In this document: positions 47,319 through 56,070 of the stretch, in pieces
Position numbering within the stretch: the first letter of the stretch is position 1
How the letters are laid out: each line of letters begins with the position of its first letter
DNA from: Falcatimonas sp. MSJ-15
GTDB lineage: Bacteria > Bacillota > Clostridia > Lachnospirales > Lachnospiraceae
Assembly: GCF_018918265.1 (NCBI RefSeq)
Contig: NZ_JAHLQC010000001.1
Location: 223,879 to 287,878, forward strand
Length of the DNA stretch: 64,000 nt
Reading direction: 5' to 3'
Position numbers and translations under genes: made by a program
The notes under the pieces: model-generated
What the model was told of the DNA's origin: nothing
What the model saw: the letters and a program-made list of their open reading frames with translations, nothing else
The model's database searches: none

Positions 47319-47932
47319 ATACATTTAAAAATCTCACAAGGCAGTTTGTTGGCTACACCCGAATTAATATGTGTCAACGAAAACACGCTCCCGCTAAGTG
47401 TCCATCGTAACGGTACTAAGTTCGCAATACACCTGCGATGTATAGCTCACTAAGTACCGACGATTTCCACATTGTTTTCTTTTGATACATATTAATCCTG
47501 GTGTAGCTGATATACGTTTTTCAGAGATTTTTAAATGGATTATCGGCTTACGATATACAATCATATAAAGCTGTAATTATATTGTTATTATTGTATCGTA
47601 TGGATATTTTACATTTATAAATTTGGTCATTTATAAACTTTTGGATTTTAGAGCATATCACATAAATATATATGTAAATGTATATATTACACGAAAACGT
47701 AGCTGCGAAACTCATCGAAACGTAAATTAGATTGCCGAAGTATAAATAACATCAAAAGAAAACAATGTGGTAATCGTCGGCACTTAGTGCGTTGGAAGGC
47801 AAAGACTTCCAACAAACTTAGTACCGTTACGATGGACACTTAGCGAGAGCGTGTTTTTGTTGATGCTATTTATACTTTGGCAATCTTAGATAACCTCTAT
47901 ATGAGTTTCGCATAAGCATACATTTCGGAAAG
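47319..47932. repeat. Large two-hairpin intergenic element, copy B
   Basis: This element is organised like copy A at 36101, in the same orientation. The 14-bp outer stem of arm 1 (47322-47335 with 47524-47537) is unchanged. The middle stem (47352-47371 with 47488-47507) and the arm-2 stem (47730-47755 with 47860-47885) differ from copy A by paired changes that keep pairing, plus a few mismatches. The spacer between the arms is about 190 bases, against about 80 in copy A. No gene is seen inside. Confidence 0.85.
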
Positions 47933-47970
47933 AATATAAATGTGAAATATTGTGAAAACTAAAAAACAGT

Positions 47971-47998
47971 TTGCAATAAGTCAAAATGAGTGTATAAT
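47971..47998 (+). promoter_or_regulatory. prmA promoter
   Basis: TTGCAA (47971-47976), a 16-base spacer and consensus TATAAT (47993-47998), about 80 bases before the prmA start. Confidence 0.65.
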
Positions 47999-48080
47999 AG
48001 CATAGGTATTCATGAACGAAAATATATTAACCGTGAGGTTATTAGCAATAGATAAATTGAGAAGAATAGAGGTAAAGAGA

Positions 48081-49037
48081 TTGAAGTGGAAAAAATTTAG
48101 ATTAAAAACAACTACAATTGCATGTGATCTGGTAGTTGATATGCTTATGGAACTTGGAATCAATGGTGCAGAGATTGAAGATAAAGTGCCACTTACAGAA
48201 TCAGATAAGAAACAGATGTTTGTTGACATACTTCCAGATGGACCGGCAGACGATGGAATTGCATATGTAAGTTTTTACTTTGAAGAAGATGAAGACGAGA
48301 CAGAGAAGATGGCTAAGATAAAGGAAGGATTTAATGAGATAGCTTCATTTATGGATGCCGGAGAAGGAACTATAGAAGAATCAGAGACAGAAGATGTTGA
48401 CTGGGTTAATAATTGGAAACAATATTTTAAACCATTTTCTGTAGATGATGTAATTATCAAACCTACATGGGAAGAAGTAGATAAAGCGGATGAAGGCAAG
48501 ATAATTATTAATATTGATCCAGGAACAGCATTTGGTACAGGAATGCATGAGACAACACAGCTTATAATAAGAGAACTTCGTAAATATATCAAAGGTGGAG
48601 AAAAAGTACTTGATGTAGGATGTGGAAGTGGAATACTTGCAATATCAGCTCTTACTTTTGGAGCAGACAGTGCATTTGGAACAGATCTTGATCCATGTGC
48701 AATAACAGCAAGTCATGAGAATACACAGGCTAATGGAATAGATCCGGCAAGATTTACAGTTGTTGAAGGCAATATAATTGATGATGAGAAAGTAAAAGAG
48801 CAGGCAGGATATGGTTGTTATGATATTGCAGTAGCAAATATCCTTGCAGATGTTATTATGCCTCTATCAAAGGTAATTGCACCACATATTAAAAAAGGTG
48901 GATTATTCATATCATCAGGAATTATTGATATGAAAGAAAAAGATGTTGTTGACACAATTAAAGCCAATAGCGACTTTGAGATTATAGAAGTTAATCATCA
49001 GGGTGAATGGGTGTCTGTAACAGCCAGAAGACTGTAA
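48081..49037 (+). CDS. prmA: Ribosomal protein L11 methyltransferase
   Basis: PrmA trimethylates ribosomal protein L11 using SAM. The 318-residue protein has the N-terminal substrate-recognition domain and a Rossmann domain with L-D-V-G-C-G-S-G-I-L-A-I and the catalytic-loop N-I-L-A-D. The family starts M-K-W, and here a TTG at 48081 encodes M-K-W-K-K with AGAGGT 7 bases upstream. An in-frame ATG at 48012 would add 23 atypical residues and is less likely. rsmE follows at once, the standard order after dnaJ, although unrelated genes and repeat B now separate it from dnaJ. Confidence 0.93.
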   Translation: MKWKKFRLKTTTIACDLVVDMLMELGINGAEIEDKVPLTESDKKQMFVDILPDGPADDGIAYVSFYFEEDEDETEKMAKIKEGFNEIASFMDAGEGTIEESETEDVDWVNNWKQYFKPFSVDDVIIKPTWEEVDKADEGKIIINIDPGTAFGTGMHETTQLIIRELRKYIKGGEKVLDVGCGSGILAISALTFGADSAFGTDLDPCAITASHENTQANGIDPARFTVVEGNIIDDEKVKEQAGYGCYDIAVANILADVIMPLSKVIAPHIKKGGLFISSGIIDMKEKDVVDTIKANSDFEIIEVNHQGEWVSVTARRL

Positions 49038-49051
49038 AAAAGGATGATTAT

Positions 49052-49789
49052 ATGTACCATTTTTTTGTAGATAATAATAACATCTCTGATAAAGAAATAA
49101 TAATAACAGGCTCGGATGTTAATCATATTAAAAATGTATTAAGATTAAGGGAAAATGATAAAATTTTAATCAGTGATGGACAGGGAAGCGATTTTTATTG
49201 TATAATATCGGAGATTAACAATGAAGAGATCGTGACAACAATAGAAAGCAGACTTGAAGAAAGTAATGAACTTCCGTCTAAGATATATCTGTTTCAGGGA
49301 TTGCCTAAGAATGATAAGATGGAACTTATTATTCAAAAAGCAGTTGAACTTGGAGCATATGAGATAATTCCGGTAGCAATGAAGAACTGTGTGGTAAAGC
49401 TTGATAGTAAAAAAGAAGTATCAAAGTTAAAACGATGGGAAGCAATAGCTGAGAGTGCAGCAAAACAGAGCAAAAGATGTATAATTCCTAGTATTCATAA
49501 TGTACTTAATTTTAAACAAGCTATTGAATATGCCAGTGAACTGGATATCAATATAGTACCTTATGAGAATCAAAAAGGAATTGATGAGACAAGACGTGTA
49601 GTTGACAGTATAGAGCCAGGACAAAGCATAGGTATATTCATAGGACCGGAAGGTGGCTTTGACGAGAAAGAGATAGAATATGCAATATCACAATCATTTA
49701 TTCCGCTTACACTTGGACGCAGAATATTGAGAACTGAGACAGCAGGACTTGCGATGCTTTCAATACTTATGTACAATCTTGACAGATAA
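49052..49789 (+). CDS. rsmE: 16S rRNA m3U1498 methyltransferase
   Basis: RsmE methylates U1498 of 16S rRNA. The 245-residue protein has an N-terminal PUA-like domain (H-I-K-N-V-L-R-L) and the SPOUT knot with I-G-P-E-G-G-F and L-G-R-R-I-L-R-T-E-T-A. AAAGGATGA precedes the ATG at 49052; the upstream open frame overlaps prmA and is not needed. Confidence 0.94.
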   Translation: MYHFFVDNNNISDKEIIITGSDVNHIKNVLRLRENDKILISDGQGSDFYCIISEINNEEIVTTIESRLEESNELPSKIYLFQGLPKNDKMELIIQKAVELGAYEIIPVAMKNCVVKLDSKKEVSKLKRWEAIAESAAKQSKRCIIPSIHNVLNFKQAIEYASELDINIVPYENQKGIDETRRVVDSIEPGQSIGIFIGPEGGFDEKEIEYAISQSFIPLTLGRRILRTETAGLAMLSILMYNLDR

Positions 49790-49821
49790 TAAGAAGATAG
49801 TATATTAACAGAGGTAATACA

Positions 49822-50976
49822 ATGAATGCATATTTAGATAATTCAGCAACAACAAAAGTATATGATTCAGTAAAAGATGTAATGGTAAAGGTTATGCTTG
49901 AAGACTATGGTAATCCTTCATCATTACATATGAAAGGCCTTGAGGCTGAGAATTATGTAAAAGACGCAGTTAAGACAATTGCAAAGAGTTTAAAAGCAAC
50001 AGAAAAAGAGATTATATTTACATCAGGAGGAACAGAATCTAACAATATGGCACTTATAGGTGGTGCTATGGCTAATAAAAGACGAGGCAATCATATTATT
50101 ACAACAGCTATAGAACACGCATCAGTAGCTAATCCTGTAAAATATCTTGAAGAAGAAGGATTTAGAGTAACATACCTGCCGGTTGATCATAATGGAATTG
50201 TTGATCTTGATGCTTTAAAGGAAGCATTATGCGAAGAGACGATTATCGTATCTATAATGTATGTTAATAATGAGATAGGTGCAGTTGAACCGATTGAAGA
50301 GATAGGTAAGATTGTAAAAGAATATAATCCTGCTATTTTATACCATGTTGATGCTATCCAGGCGTATGGTAAATATAATATAGTTCCTAAAAAAGCGAAT
50401 ATAGATCTGTTGTCAGTAAGCAGTCATAAGATACATGGCCCAAAAGGAGTAGGATTCCTATATATGAGAGAAAAATCAAAAGTAAGACCTATAATACTTG
50501 GTGGTGGACAGCAAAGAGCGATGCGTTCAGGAACAGAGAATGTCCCTGGAATAGCAGGAATGGCACAGGCAGTTAAAGAGATATATACAGATTTTGATAG
50601 CAAGATAGACAGAATGTATAGTATTCGTGAAGCTTTTATAGAAGGTGTCAAAGATATAGAAGGTGTTACAATTAATGGTAAGACAGATAGAAGTAATGCC
50701 CCACATATTGTAAGTGTGAGCTTTGAAGGAATAAGAAGTGAAGTTCTTCTTCATTCACTTGAAGATAAGAATATATATGTATCAGCCGGATCAGCATGTT
50801 CATCTAATAAGCCATCAATAAGTGCGACACTTAAGAGCATAGGAATTGACAATGGACTTCTTGATTCCACAATTAGATTTAGTTTTAGTACTATGACAAC
50901 GATGGAAGAGATTGAATATGCAATAGAAGAACTTAAGAATATAGTTCCTGTGCTTAGAAGATACAGAGCAAGATAA
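49822..50976 (+). CDS. Cysteine desulfurase (NifS/IscS-like)
   Basis: This PLP enzyme takes sulfur from cysteine for tRNA thiolation or Fe-S clusters. The 384-residue protein has L-D-N-S-A-T-T, H-V-D-A-I-Q-A-Y-G, the PLP Lys in S-S-H-K-I-H-G-P-K-G-V-G and the active Cys in S-A-G-S-A-C-S-S. thiI comes next, a pairing also seen for nifZ-thiI in Bacillus, so its main role is probably to feed sulfur to ThiI. AGAGG lies before the ATG. Confidence 0.92.
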   Translation: MNAYLDNSATTKVYDSVKDVMVKVMLEDYGNPSSLHMKGLEAENYVKDAVKTIAKSLKATEKEIIFTSGGTESNNMALIGGAMANKRRGNHIITTAIEHASVANPVKYLEEEGFRVTYLPVDHNGIVDLDALKEALCEETIIVSIMYVNNEIGAVEPIEEIGKIVKEYNPAILYHVDAIQAYGKYNIVPKKANIDLLSVSSHKIHGPKGVGFLYMREKSKVRPIILGGGQQRAMRSGTENVPGIAGMAQAVKEIYTDFDSKIDRMYSIREAFIEGVKDIEGVTINGKTDRSNAPHIVSVSFEGIRSEVLLHSLEDKNIYVSAGSACSSNKPSISATLKSIGIDNGLLDSTIRFSFSTMTTMEEIEYAIEELKNIVPVLRRYRAR

Positions 50977-51122
50977 TGATAATATAGCGATTTAGTAACG
51001 GTATAAGACCAAGAAAACCAAATGATAAATAAAATTTAGGAAAGGAAAAGCTATTTTGATGATGTAACCTAATCTAATTATTAAAGTGAATTTGTAGACA
51101 TATGCTGATAGTTTAATCGGAA

Positions 51123-51175
51123 ATATACGATTGTGGCGAATCATCGGGCATATACATTTGTATATGTTTTTAGCA
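51123..51175 (+). promoter_or_regulatory. Hairpins in the thiI leader
   Basis: ATCG/CGAT and GATT/AATC mini-hairpins are followed by CATATAC-ATTT-GTATATG and T5, a terminator-like structure ending about 10 bases before the thiI ATG. thiI has no clear SD, so control of read-through or initiation is possible. Confidence 0.35.
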
Positions 51176-51182
51176 GCGAAAA

Positions 51183-52364
51183 ATGATGTTTAAAGCATTT
51201 TTAATTAAGTATGGCGAGATTGGTATAAAAGGTAAAAACAGATACCTTTTTGAAGATGCGCTTATGAATCAGATACGTTTTTCTTTAAAAAATGTTGATG
51301 GTACATTTGAAGTAACAAAAGAACAAGGAAGAATCTATGTAGAAGCTAAGAGCGAGTTTGAATATGATGAAGTTCTTGAAGCATTAAAGAGAGTATTTGG
51401 TATTGTAGAGATATGTCCTATGGTACAGGTTGAGAGTACAGATTTTGAAGGAATATCAGCAGCAGTACTTGACTACATTGATAAGACATATAAAGACAAA
51501 AACTTTACATTTAAGGTTGATGCAAGAAGAGCAGACAAGAAGTTCCCTATGAATTCAATGGATATTAATATGGAGATGGGACATAGAATTCTTGAAAAAT
51601 TCCCAGAGATGAAAGTTGATGTGCATACACCAGATGTATATTTTCATATTGAGATAAGAAATATGGTTAATATATATTCTCAGAAGATACCAGGCCCAGG
51701 CGGAATGCCAGTTGGAACTAATGGCAAAGCTATGCTTCTTCTCTCAGGTGGTATTGACAGTCCGGTAGCAGGATATATGATAGCAAAACGTGGTGTTAAG
51801 ATAGATGCAACATATTTTCATGCTCCACCATATACAAGTGAGAGAGCAAAACAGAAAGTTATAGATCTTGCAAAACAGGTTGCAAAATATTCAGGACCAA
51901 TCAATCTGCATGTTGTTAATTTTACTGATATACAGTTATATATATATGACAAATGTCCTCATGATGAACTTACAATTATTATGAGAAGATATATGATGAA
52001 GATAGCAGAACACTTTGCAAAAGAAGGTGGTTCATTAGGACTCATTACCGGAGAGAGTATTGGTCAGGTAGCAAGCCAGACTATGCATTCGCTTGCATGT
52101 ACTAATGAAGTATGTACAATGCCAGTATTCAGACCGGTTATAGGCTTTGATAAACAGGAGATTATTGATATTGCAGAGAAGATAGGAACATTTGAGACAT
52201 CGATACTTCCATTCGAGGACTGCTGTACAATATTTGTTGCAAAGCATCCTGTAACAAAACCTAACATCAATGTTATAAAACGTTCGGAACAGAATCTTGA
52301 AGAAAAAATTGATGAATTAATGAAAATAGCAATTGAGACAACAGAAGTTATTGAATGTTACTAA
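51183..52364 (+). CDS. thiI: tRNA 4-thiouridine synthetase ThiI
   Basis: ThiI makes 4-thiouridine at position 8 of tRNA. The 393-residue protein has a ferredoxin-like domain and THUMP domain, then the PP-loop ATPase motif L-S-G-G-I-D-S-P-V-A. It lacks the C-terminal rhodanese domain of the E. coli enzyme, so it depends on direct sulfur transfer, probably from the desulfurase encoded upstream. Two ATGs in a row (51183, 51186) are possible starts; neither has a good SD. Confidence 0.93.
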   Translation: MMFKAFLIKYGEIGIKGKNRYLFEDALMNQIRFSLKNVDGTFEVTKEQGRIYVEAKSEFEYDEVLEALKRVFGIVEICPMVQVESTDFEGISAAVLDYIDKTYKDKNFTFKVDARRADKKFPMNSMDINMEMGHRILEKFPEMKVDVHTPDVYFHIEIRNMVNIYSQKIPGPGGMPVGTNGKAMLLLSGGIDSPVAGYMIAKRGVKIDATYFHAPPYTSERAKQKVIDLAKQVAKYSGPINLHVVNFTDIQLYIYDKCPHDELTIIMRRYMMKIAEHFAKEGGSLGLITGESIGQVASQTMHSLACTNEVCTMPVFRPVIGFDKQEIIDIAEKIGTFETSILPFEDCCTIFVAKHPVTKPNINVIKRSEQNLEEKIDELMKIAIETTEVIECY

Positions 52365-52377
52365 TAATAAAAAATGA

Positions 52378-52408
52378 GCCGGATATACAATTAGATTGAA
52401 TATCCGGC
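52378..52408. terminator. Bidirectional terminator between thiI and the HPr-like gene
   Basis: GCCGGATAT pairs with ATATCCGGC around 13 bases, flanked by A-rich and T-rich runs on the appropriate sides. Confidence 0.82.
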
Positions 52409-52418
52409 CCATAAAAAA

Positions 52419-52646
52419 TTAGATTAAATATGGAGCAAGAACGCTTAAAATTTCATCTACGTTATCTGCATGAATATTTAAATCGATTGGTTTAGATAAA
52501 TCTAAACTGAAAATACCCATAATTGATTTTGCATCGATTACATATCTACCAGATACTAAATCGAAATCAACATCAAACTTAGTGATGTCATTAACAAATG
52601 CCTTAACTTTGTCAATTGAGTTTAAAGAAATCTTTACTGTCTTCAT
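52419..52646 (-). CDS. HPr-like protein lacking the phospho-accepting histidine
   Basis: The 75-residue protein follows the HPr fold and keeps the regulatory serine region (A-K-S-I-M-G-I-F-S-L-D-L-S), where HPr and Crh are phosphorylated by HPr kinase. The segment aligned with G-L-H-A-R-P-A reads S-I-D-K-V-K-A, with Asp in place of the active His, so it cannot take phosphate from PEP/Enzyme I. It resembles Crh in logic, so a regulatory role with CcpA or another partner is plausible. GGAGGG is 8 bases before the ATG. It is transcribed alone. Confidence 0.85.
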   Translation of the reverse strand: MKTVKISLNSIDKVKAFVNDITKFDVDFDLVSGRYVIDAKSIMGIFSLDLSKPIDLNIHADNVDEILSVLAPYLI

Positions 52647-52732
52647 GTGGAAAACCCTCCTTATTTTGTTTAATGCATATACTATGTATGCAAACTTATT
52701 TTTGTAAATAAGATGTCAAAACATCTACTAAT

Positions 52733-52761
52733 ATAGTACAGTTTTACAATTACGATGTCAA
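52733..52761 (-). promoter_or_regulatory. Promoter of the HPr-like gene
   Basis: On the minus strand TTGACA (52761-52756), a 17-base spacer and TACTAT (52738-52733). The leader holds a small AGATGT/ACATCT hairpin. Confidence 0.85.
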
Positions 52762-52895
52762 TATACAATATAAATAAAATTGGTAATGCAAGGTGTATAA
52801 AATGATGAATTTCTGAGAACAGAAAGACTATAATTTAAATATAATATAGATTATTTTATACAAGTATTGTTGAATACTGAAAGGAGAAAAATATA

Positions 52896-54212
52896 ATGAT
52901 AAAAGCAGCATTACATACACTTGGCTGCAAAGTTAATGCTTATGAAACAGAAGCTATGGAACAGAAGCTTGCAGCTAATGGATATACAATTGTTCCTTTT
53001 GATGAAGTCGCAGATGTGTATATAATCAATACATGCACAGTAACTAATATTGCCGACAGAAAATCAAGACAGATGCTTCATAAAGCTAAAAAAATGAATG
53101 AAAATGCGATAGTTGTTGCAGTTGGATGTTATGTTCAGGCAGCACATGATACTCTTGTAGAGGATCCGTATGTAGATATAGTTGTTGGTAATAATAAAAA
53201 AGGTGATATTGTCACAATTATTGATGAATATATGAAAGATCATAATAATAAAGAATCTGTTATCGATATAGGCAAAGAACATGATTTTGAAAAACTTGAG
53301 ATAGACAGAGTCAATGAGCATACACGAGCTTATATAAAAGTACAGGATGGATGTAATCAGTTCTGTTCATACTGTATAATACCTTATGCAAGAGGAAGAG
53401 TAAGAAGTCGTAATATAGATGACGTATGTAGTGAAGTAACAACACTTGTCAACAATGGATATAAAGAGATTGTTCTTACAGGAATACATCTTAGTTCTTA
53501 TGGTATCGATTTTGAAGAAGGAAGCAAAGAAACTCTTCTTAGCCTTATAGTACGACTCAATGATATTGAAGGACTTAAGAGAATAAGACTTGGTTCATTA
53601 GAGCCAAGAGTAATAACAGAAGAATTCGCACAGACACTTAGTTCGCTAGACAAGATATGTCCACATTTTCATCTGTCACTTCAAAGTGGATGCGATGCGA
53701 CTCTTAAGCGTATGAATAGAAAATATCTGGCAGAAGAGTTTTATGAAAAATGTATTCTGTTACGTAAATATTTCAAGAATCCGGCACTTACAACTGATGT
53801 GATAGTAGGTTTTCCGGGAGAGACAGAAGAAGAATTTGCAATAACAGAAGAATTCCTACGTAAAGTTCGATTCTATGAGATGCATGTGTTCAAATATTCT
53901 AAGAGACAAGGAACTGTTGCAGCAACTATGAAAGACCAGGTTGATGAGCAGATAAAAACAAAAAGAAGTCAAATTCTCATTAAGATGGATGAAGAATTGT
54001 CCGAAGAATATAGAGAAAGTGTGCTTGGAAATATAGAAGAAGTTTTGCTCGAAGAAGAGATAGACATAGATGGAATGAGATATATGATAGGTCATACAAA
54101 GACATATATTAAAGTTGTAGTTCCAATGTCAGAAGAACTAAGATCAAACATGATAATATCATGTAAAATGGATAAAATCATGGATGGTGGATTAATTCTT
54201 GGACTTAATTAA
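52896..54212 (+). CDS. mtaB: tRNA t6A37 methylthiotransferase
   Basis: MtaB converts t6A to ms2t6A at position 37 of tRNA. The 438-residue protein has an N-terminal domain with conserved Cys (T-L-G-C-K-V-N, N-T-C-T-V-T, V-G-C-Y) for one 4Fe-4S cluster, the radical-SAM motif C-N-Q-F-C-S-Y-C, and a C-terminal TRAM domain. GAAAGGAG lies 11 bases before the ATG. It stands at the head of a run of small conserved genes. Confidence 0.94.
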   Translation: MIKAALHTLGCKVNAYETEAMEQKLAANGYTIVPFDEVADVYIINTCTVTNIADRKSRQMLHKAKKMNENAIVVAVGCYVQAAHDTLVEDPYVDIVVGNNKKGDIVTIIDEYMKDHNNKESVIDIGKEHDFEKLEIDRVNEHTRAYIKVQDGCNQFCSYCIIPYARGRVRSRNIDDVCSEVTTLVNNGYKEIVLTGIHLSSYGIDFEEGSKETLLSLIVRLNDIEGLKRIRLGSLEPRVITEEFAQTLSSLDKICPHFHLSLQSGCDATLKRMNRKYLAEEFYEKCILLRKYFKNPALTTDVIVGFPGETEEEFAITEEFLRKVRFYEMHVFKYSKRQGTVAATMKDQVDEQIKTKRSQILIKMDEELSEEYRESVLGNIEEVLLEEEIDIDGMRYMIGHTKTYIKVVVPMSEELRSNMIISCKMDKIMDGGLILGLN

Positions 54213-54281
54213 TTATTTCCTTGCCGAAAGCATTAAATTATATTAAAATAGAAGTACATACAGGAGAGGACGTGAATTATT

Positions 54282-54542
54282 ATGCAGGATATTAAGAACA
54301 CTCAATATTTTAAGGTTGAACAGGATAATTCAATTTCAGTGGCGGATATATTGGACAAAGTATACAAAGCACTAGTAGAAAAAGGATATAATCCGGTTAA
54401 TCAGATTATTGGTTATGTTATGTCTGGTGATCCAACTTATATTACAAGTCACAATAATGCCAGAAGCTTAATTATGAAAGTTGAACGTGATGAGTTATTA
54501 GAAGAAATCCTTAAGTACTATATTAAGAATAAACAGTTATAA
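54282..54542 (+). CDS. ireB: IreB-family regulatory protein (UPF0297)
   Basis: The 86-residue protein is a clear UPF0297 member (Y-N-P-V-N-Q-I-I-G-Y-V-M-S-G-D-P-T-Y-I). In Enterococcus, IreB is phosphorylated by the IreK kinase and lowers cephalosporin resistance. The usual neighbours ruvX and DUF1292 follow, as in many Firmicutes. AGGAGAGG lies upstream. Confidence 0.93.
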   Translation: MQDIKNTQYFKVEQDNSISVADILDKVYKALVEKGYNPVNQIIGYVMSGDPTYITSHNNARSLIMKVERDELLEEILKYYIKNKQL

Positions 54543-54590
54543 TATACATAAGGTTATTTAGAGAACTACCATACAGTTCACTAGATTCTG

Positions 54591-54660
54591 CTTATGATAT
54601 ACGCATTATAGTAAGCCAAAGTCTGCCTTATGGCATGACCTTGGCAGTTACTGCGTTAAG
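54591..54660 (+). ncRNA. Candidate structured RNA between ireB and ruvX
   Basis: A long hairpin is built from CTTA/TAAG, ACGCA/TGCGT, GTAAGCCAA/TTGGC-TTAC, GTC/GAC and GCC/GGC around UUAU, with small bulges. Smaller hairpins flank it (GAACT/AGTTC at about 54563-54580, AACTTA/TAAGTT at about 54666-54682). It could be an untranslated leader of ruvX or a small RNA; I know no family that matches. Confidence 0.4.
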
Positions 54661-54731
54661 GCACGAACTTAGAGAATAAGTTAAGACTCTTACTACAAGA
54701 TTAATAAAATGTCCCAGGAGGAATTAATGAT

Positions 54732-55160
54732 ATGCGAGTTATGGGATTAGATTACGGCACAAGAACTGTTGGTGTTGCTATTAGTGATGCCCTGAAGATA
54801 ACAGCCCAGGGAATTGAGACCATAGAGAGAAAAGAAGAAAACAAACTTCGCAAGACGTTGCAAAGAATTGAAGCATTAATAAAAGAATATGAAGTAGATA
54901 CAATAGTTCTTGGATATCCTAAGAATATGAATGATACTGTCGGAGAGAGAGCTGAGAGAAGTCTTGAGTTTAAAGAGATGCTTGAGAGAAGAACAGGTCT
55001 TACTGTTGTTATGTGGGATGAACGTCTTACTACTGTAGCTGCTGATAAAGTTCTTATGGAATGTGACGTTAGACGAGAGAATAGAAAAGCTTATGTTGAC
55101 AGAATTGCTGCTGTATTCATATTACAGGGATATCTTGATATGATAAGCATGAATAGTTAA
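54732..55160 (+). CDS. ruvX: YqgF/RuvX nuclease
   Basis: The 142-residue RNase-H-fold protein begins [15 protein letters not shown], with further motifs V-L-G-Y-P and W-D-E-R-L-T-T. It is thought to act in 16S rRNA 5'-end processing (YqgF) or as a Holliday-junction resolvase-like enzyme. AGGAGG is about 10 bases before the ATG. The neighbours ireB and DUF1292 are conserved. Confidence 0.94.
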   Translation: MRVMGLDYGTRTVGVAISDALKITAQGIETIERKEENKLRKTLQRIEALIKEYEVDTIVLGYPKNMNDTVGERAERSLEFKEMLERRTGLTVVMWDERLTTVAADKVLMECDVRRENRKAYVDRIAAVFILQGYLDMISMNS

Positions 55161-55277
55161 TAGATACAGGTATATTATGTAATCATATACTTTAATGGAA
55201 TATATGATATATATAATATTTAATAATAAAAATAGTATTTTTAGAATAGAATTAGAATAGAAAAGGAATTAGCAAGT

Positions 55278-55544
55278 ATGGAAAAGATACAATTTGTTAC
55301 AGAAGACAATGAAAATGTAGAATTTTATGTTATAGAAGAGACAAAGATAAATGGAATGAACTATCTTCTTGTTACAGACAGTGAAGAAGATGACGATGAA
55401 GAAGCTGCTGCATATATTTTAAAAGATTTATCATCAGATGATGATGAAGAAGCAGTTTATGAATTCGTTGAAGATGATGATGAGATAGAATATGTTTCTA
55501 AGATTTTTTCAGAGATCTTAGATGATATAGATATAGAATTATAA
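55278..55544 (+). CDS. DUF1292 (YrzB-type) acidic protein
   Basis: The 88-residue protein is strongly acidic (runs of E-E-D-D-D-E-E) and has the family core F-Y-V-I-E-E-T-K-I-N-G-M-N-Y-L-L-V-T-D. The function is unknown. It is found with ireB and ruvX in most Firmicutes and seems to belong to the same expression unit. Confidence 0.9.
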   Translation: MEKIQFVTEDNENVEFYVIEETKINGMNYLLVTDSEEDDDEEAAAYILKDLSSDDDEEAVYEFVEDDDEIEYVSKIFSEILDDIDIEL

Positions 55545-55574
55545 ATATAATGATGTGACCCGGGTGGTGTTAAG

Positions 55575-56033
55575 ATGGCAATTGATGAAGGACAGTTTAA
55601 AAAGTTATTAAAAGAAAAGGGACTCAAGGTGACTAACCAAAGAGTAATGGTTCTGCGAGTGTTATCAGAACATCCAGGAGCACATATGACTACAGAACAG
55701 ATATATGACCTTGTTAAAAGTGAATATCCAGAGATAGGACTAACTACAGTTTACAGAATATTACAATTACTTTTAGAACTCGGACTTATAGATAAAGTTA
55801 ATCTTGATGACGGATATATGCGTTATGAGATTGGAAGTAATAGTGGTGATAGGGAAAAACACCATCACCACCATTTAGTATGCGTGGAATGTGGTAAAGT
55901 TATGTCTTTTAATGATGATATGTTAGACCGTTTGGAAGATAAGATAGATAAGACAATGGATTTTGAAGTTATAGATCATGAAGTGAAATTCTATGGTTAT
56001 TGTAGTCAGTGTAGAAAAAGGGTTACACATTAG
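55575..56033 (+). CDS. Fur-family metal- or peroxide-responsive regulator
   Basis: The 152-residue protein has the Fur winged helix (T-N-Q-R-V-M-V-L-R-V-L...L-T-T-V-Y-R-I-L-Q-L-L), a His-rich metal loop (H-H-H-H-H-L-V-C-V-E-C-G) and a second C-x2-C (C-S-Q-C), so the structural zinc site is complete. Fur (iron), PerR (peroxide) and Zur (zinc) cannot be told apart safely here. It starts 30 bases after the DUF1292 gene, with GGTGGTG upstream. Confidence 0.9.
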   Translation: MAIDEGQFKKLLKEKGLKVTNQRVMVLRVLSEHPGAHMTTEQIYDLVKSEYPEIGLTTVYRILQLLLELGLIDKVNLDDGYMRYEIGSNSGDREKHHHHHLVCVECGKVMSFNDDMLDRLEDKIDKTMDFEVIDHEVKFYGYCSQCRKRVTH

Positions 56034-56070
56034 TTTAATATTTTAATTGACTAGTGGAGGTGCAATTTTT

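Noticed and set aside
54543..54731. Possible 6S RNA or tRNA in the ireB-ruvX gap
   Set aside because: No central bubble of the 6S type and no cloverleaf with TPsiC arm or CCA; kept only as an unnamed structured RNA.
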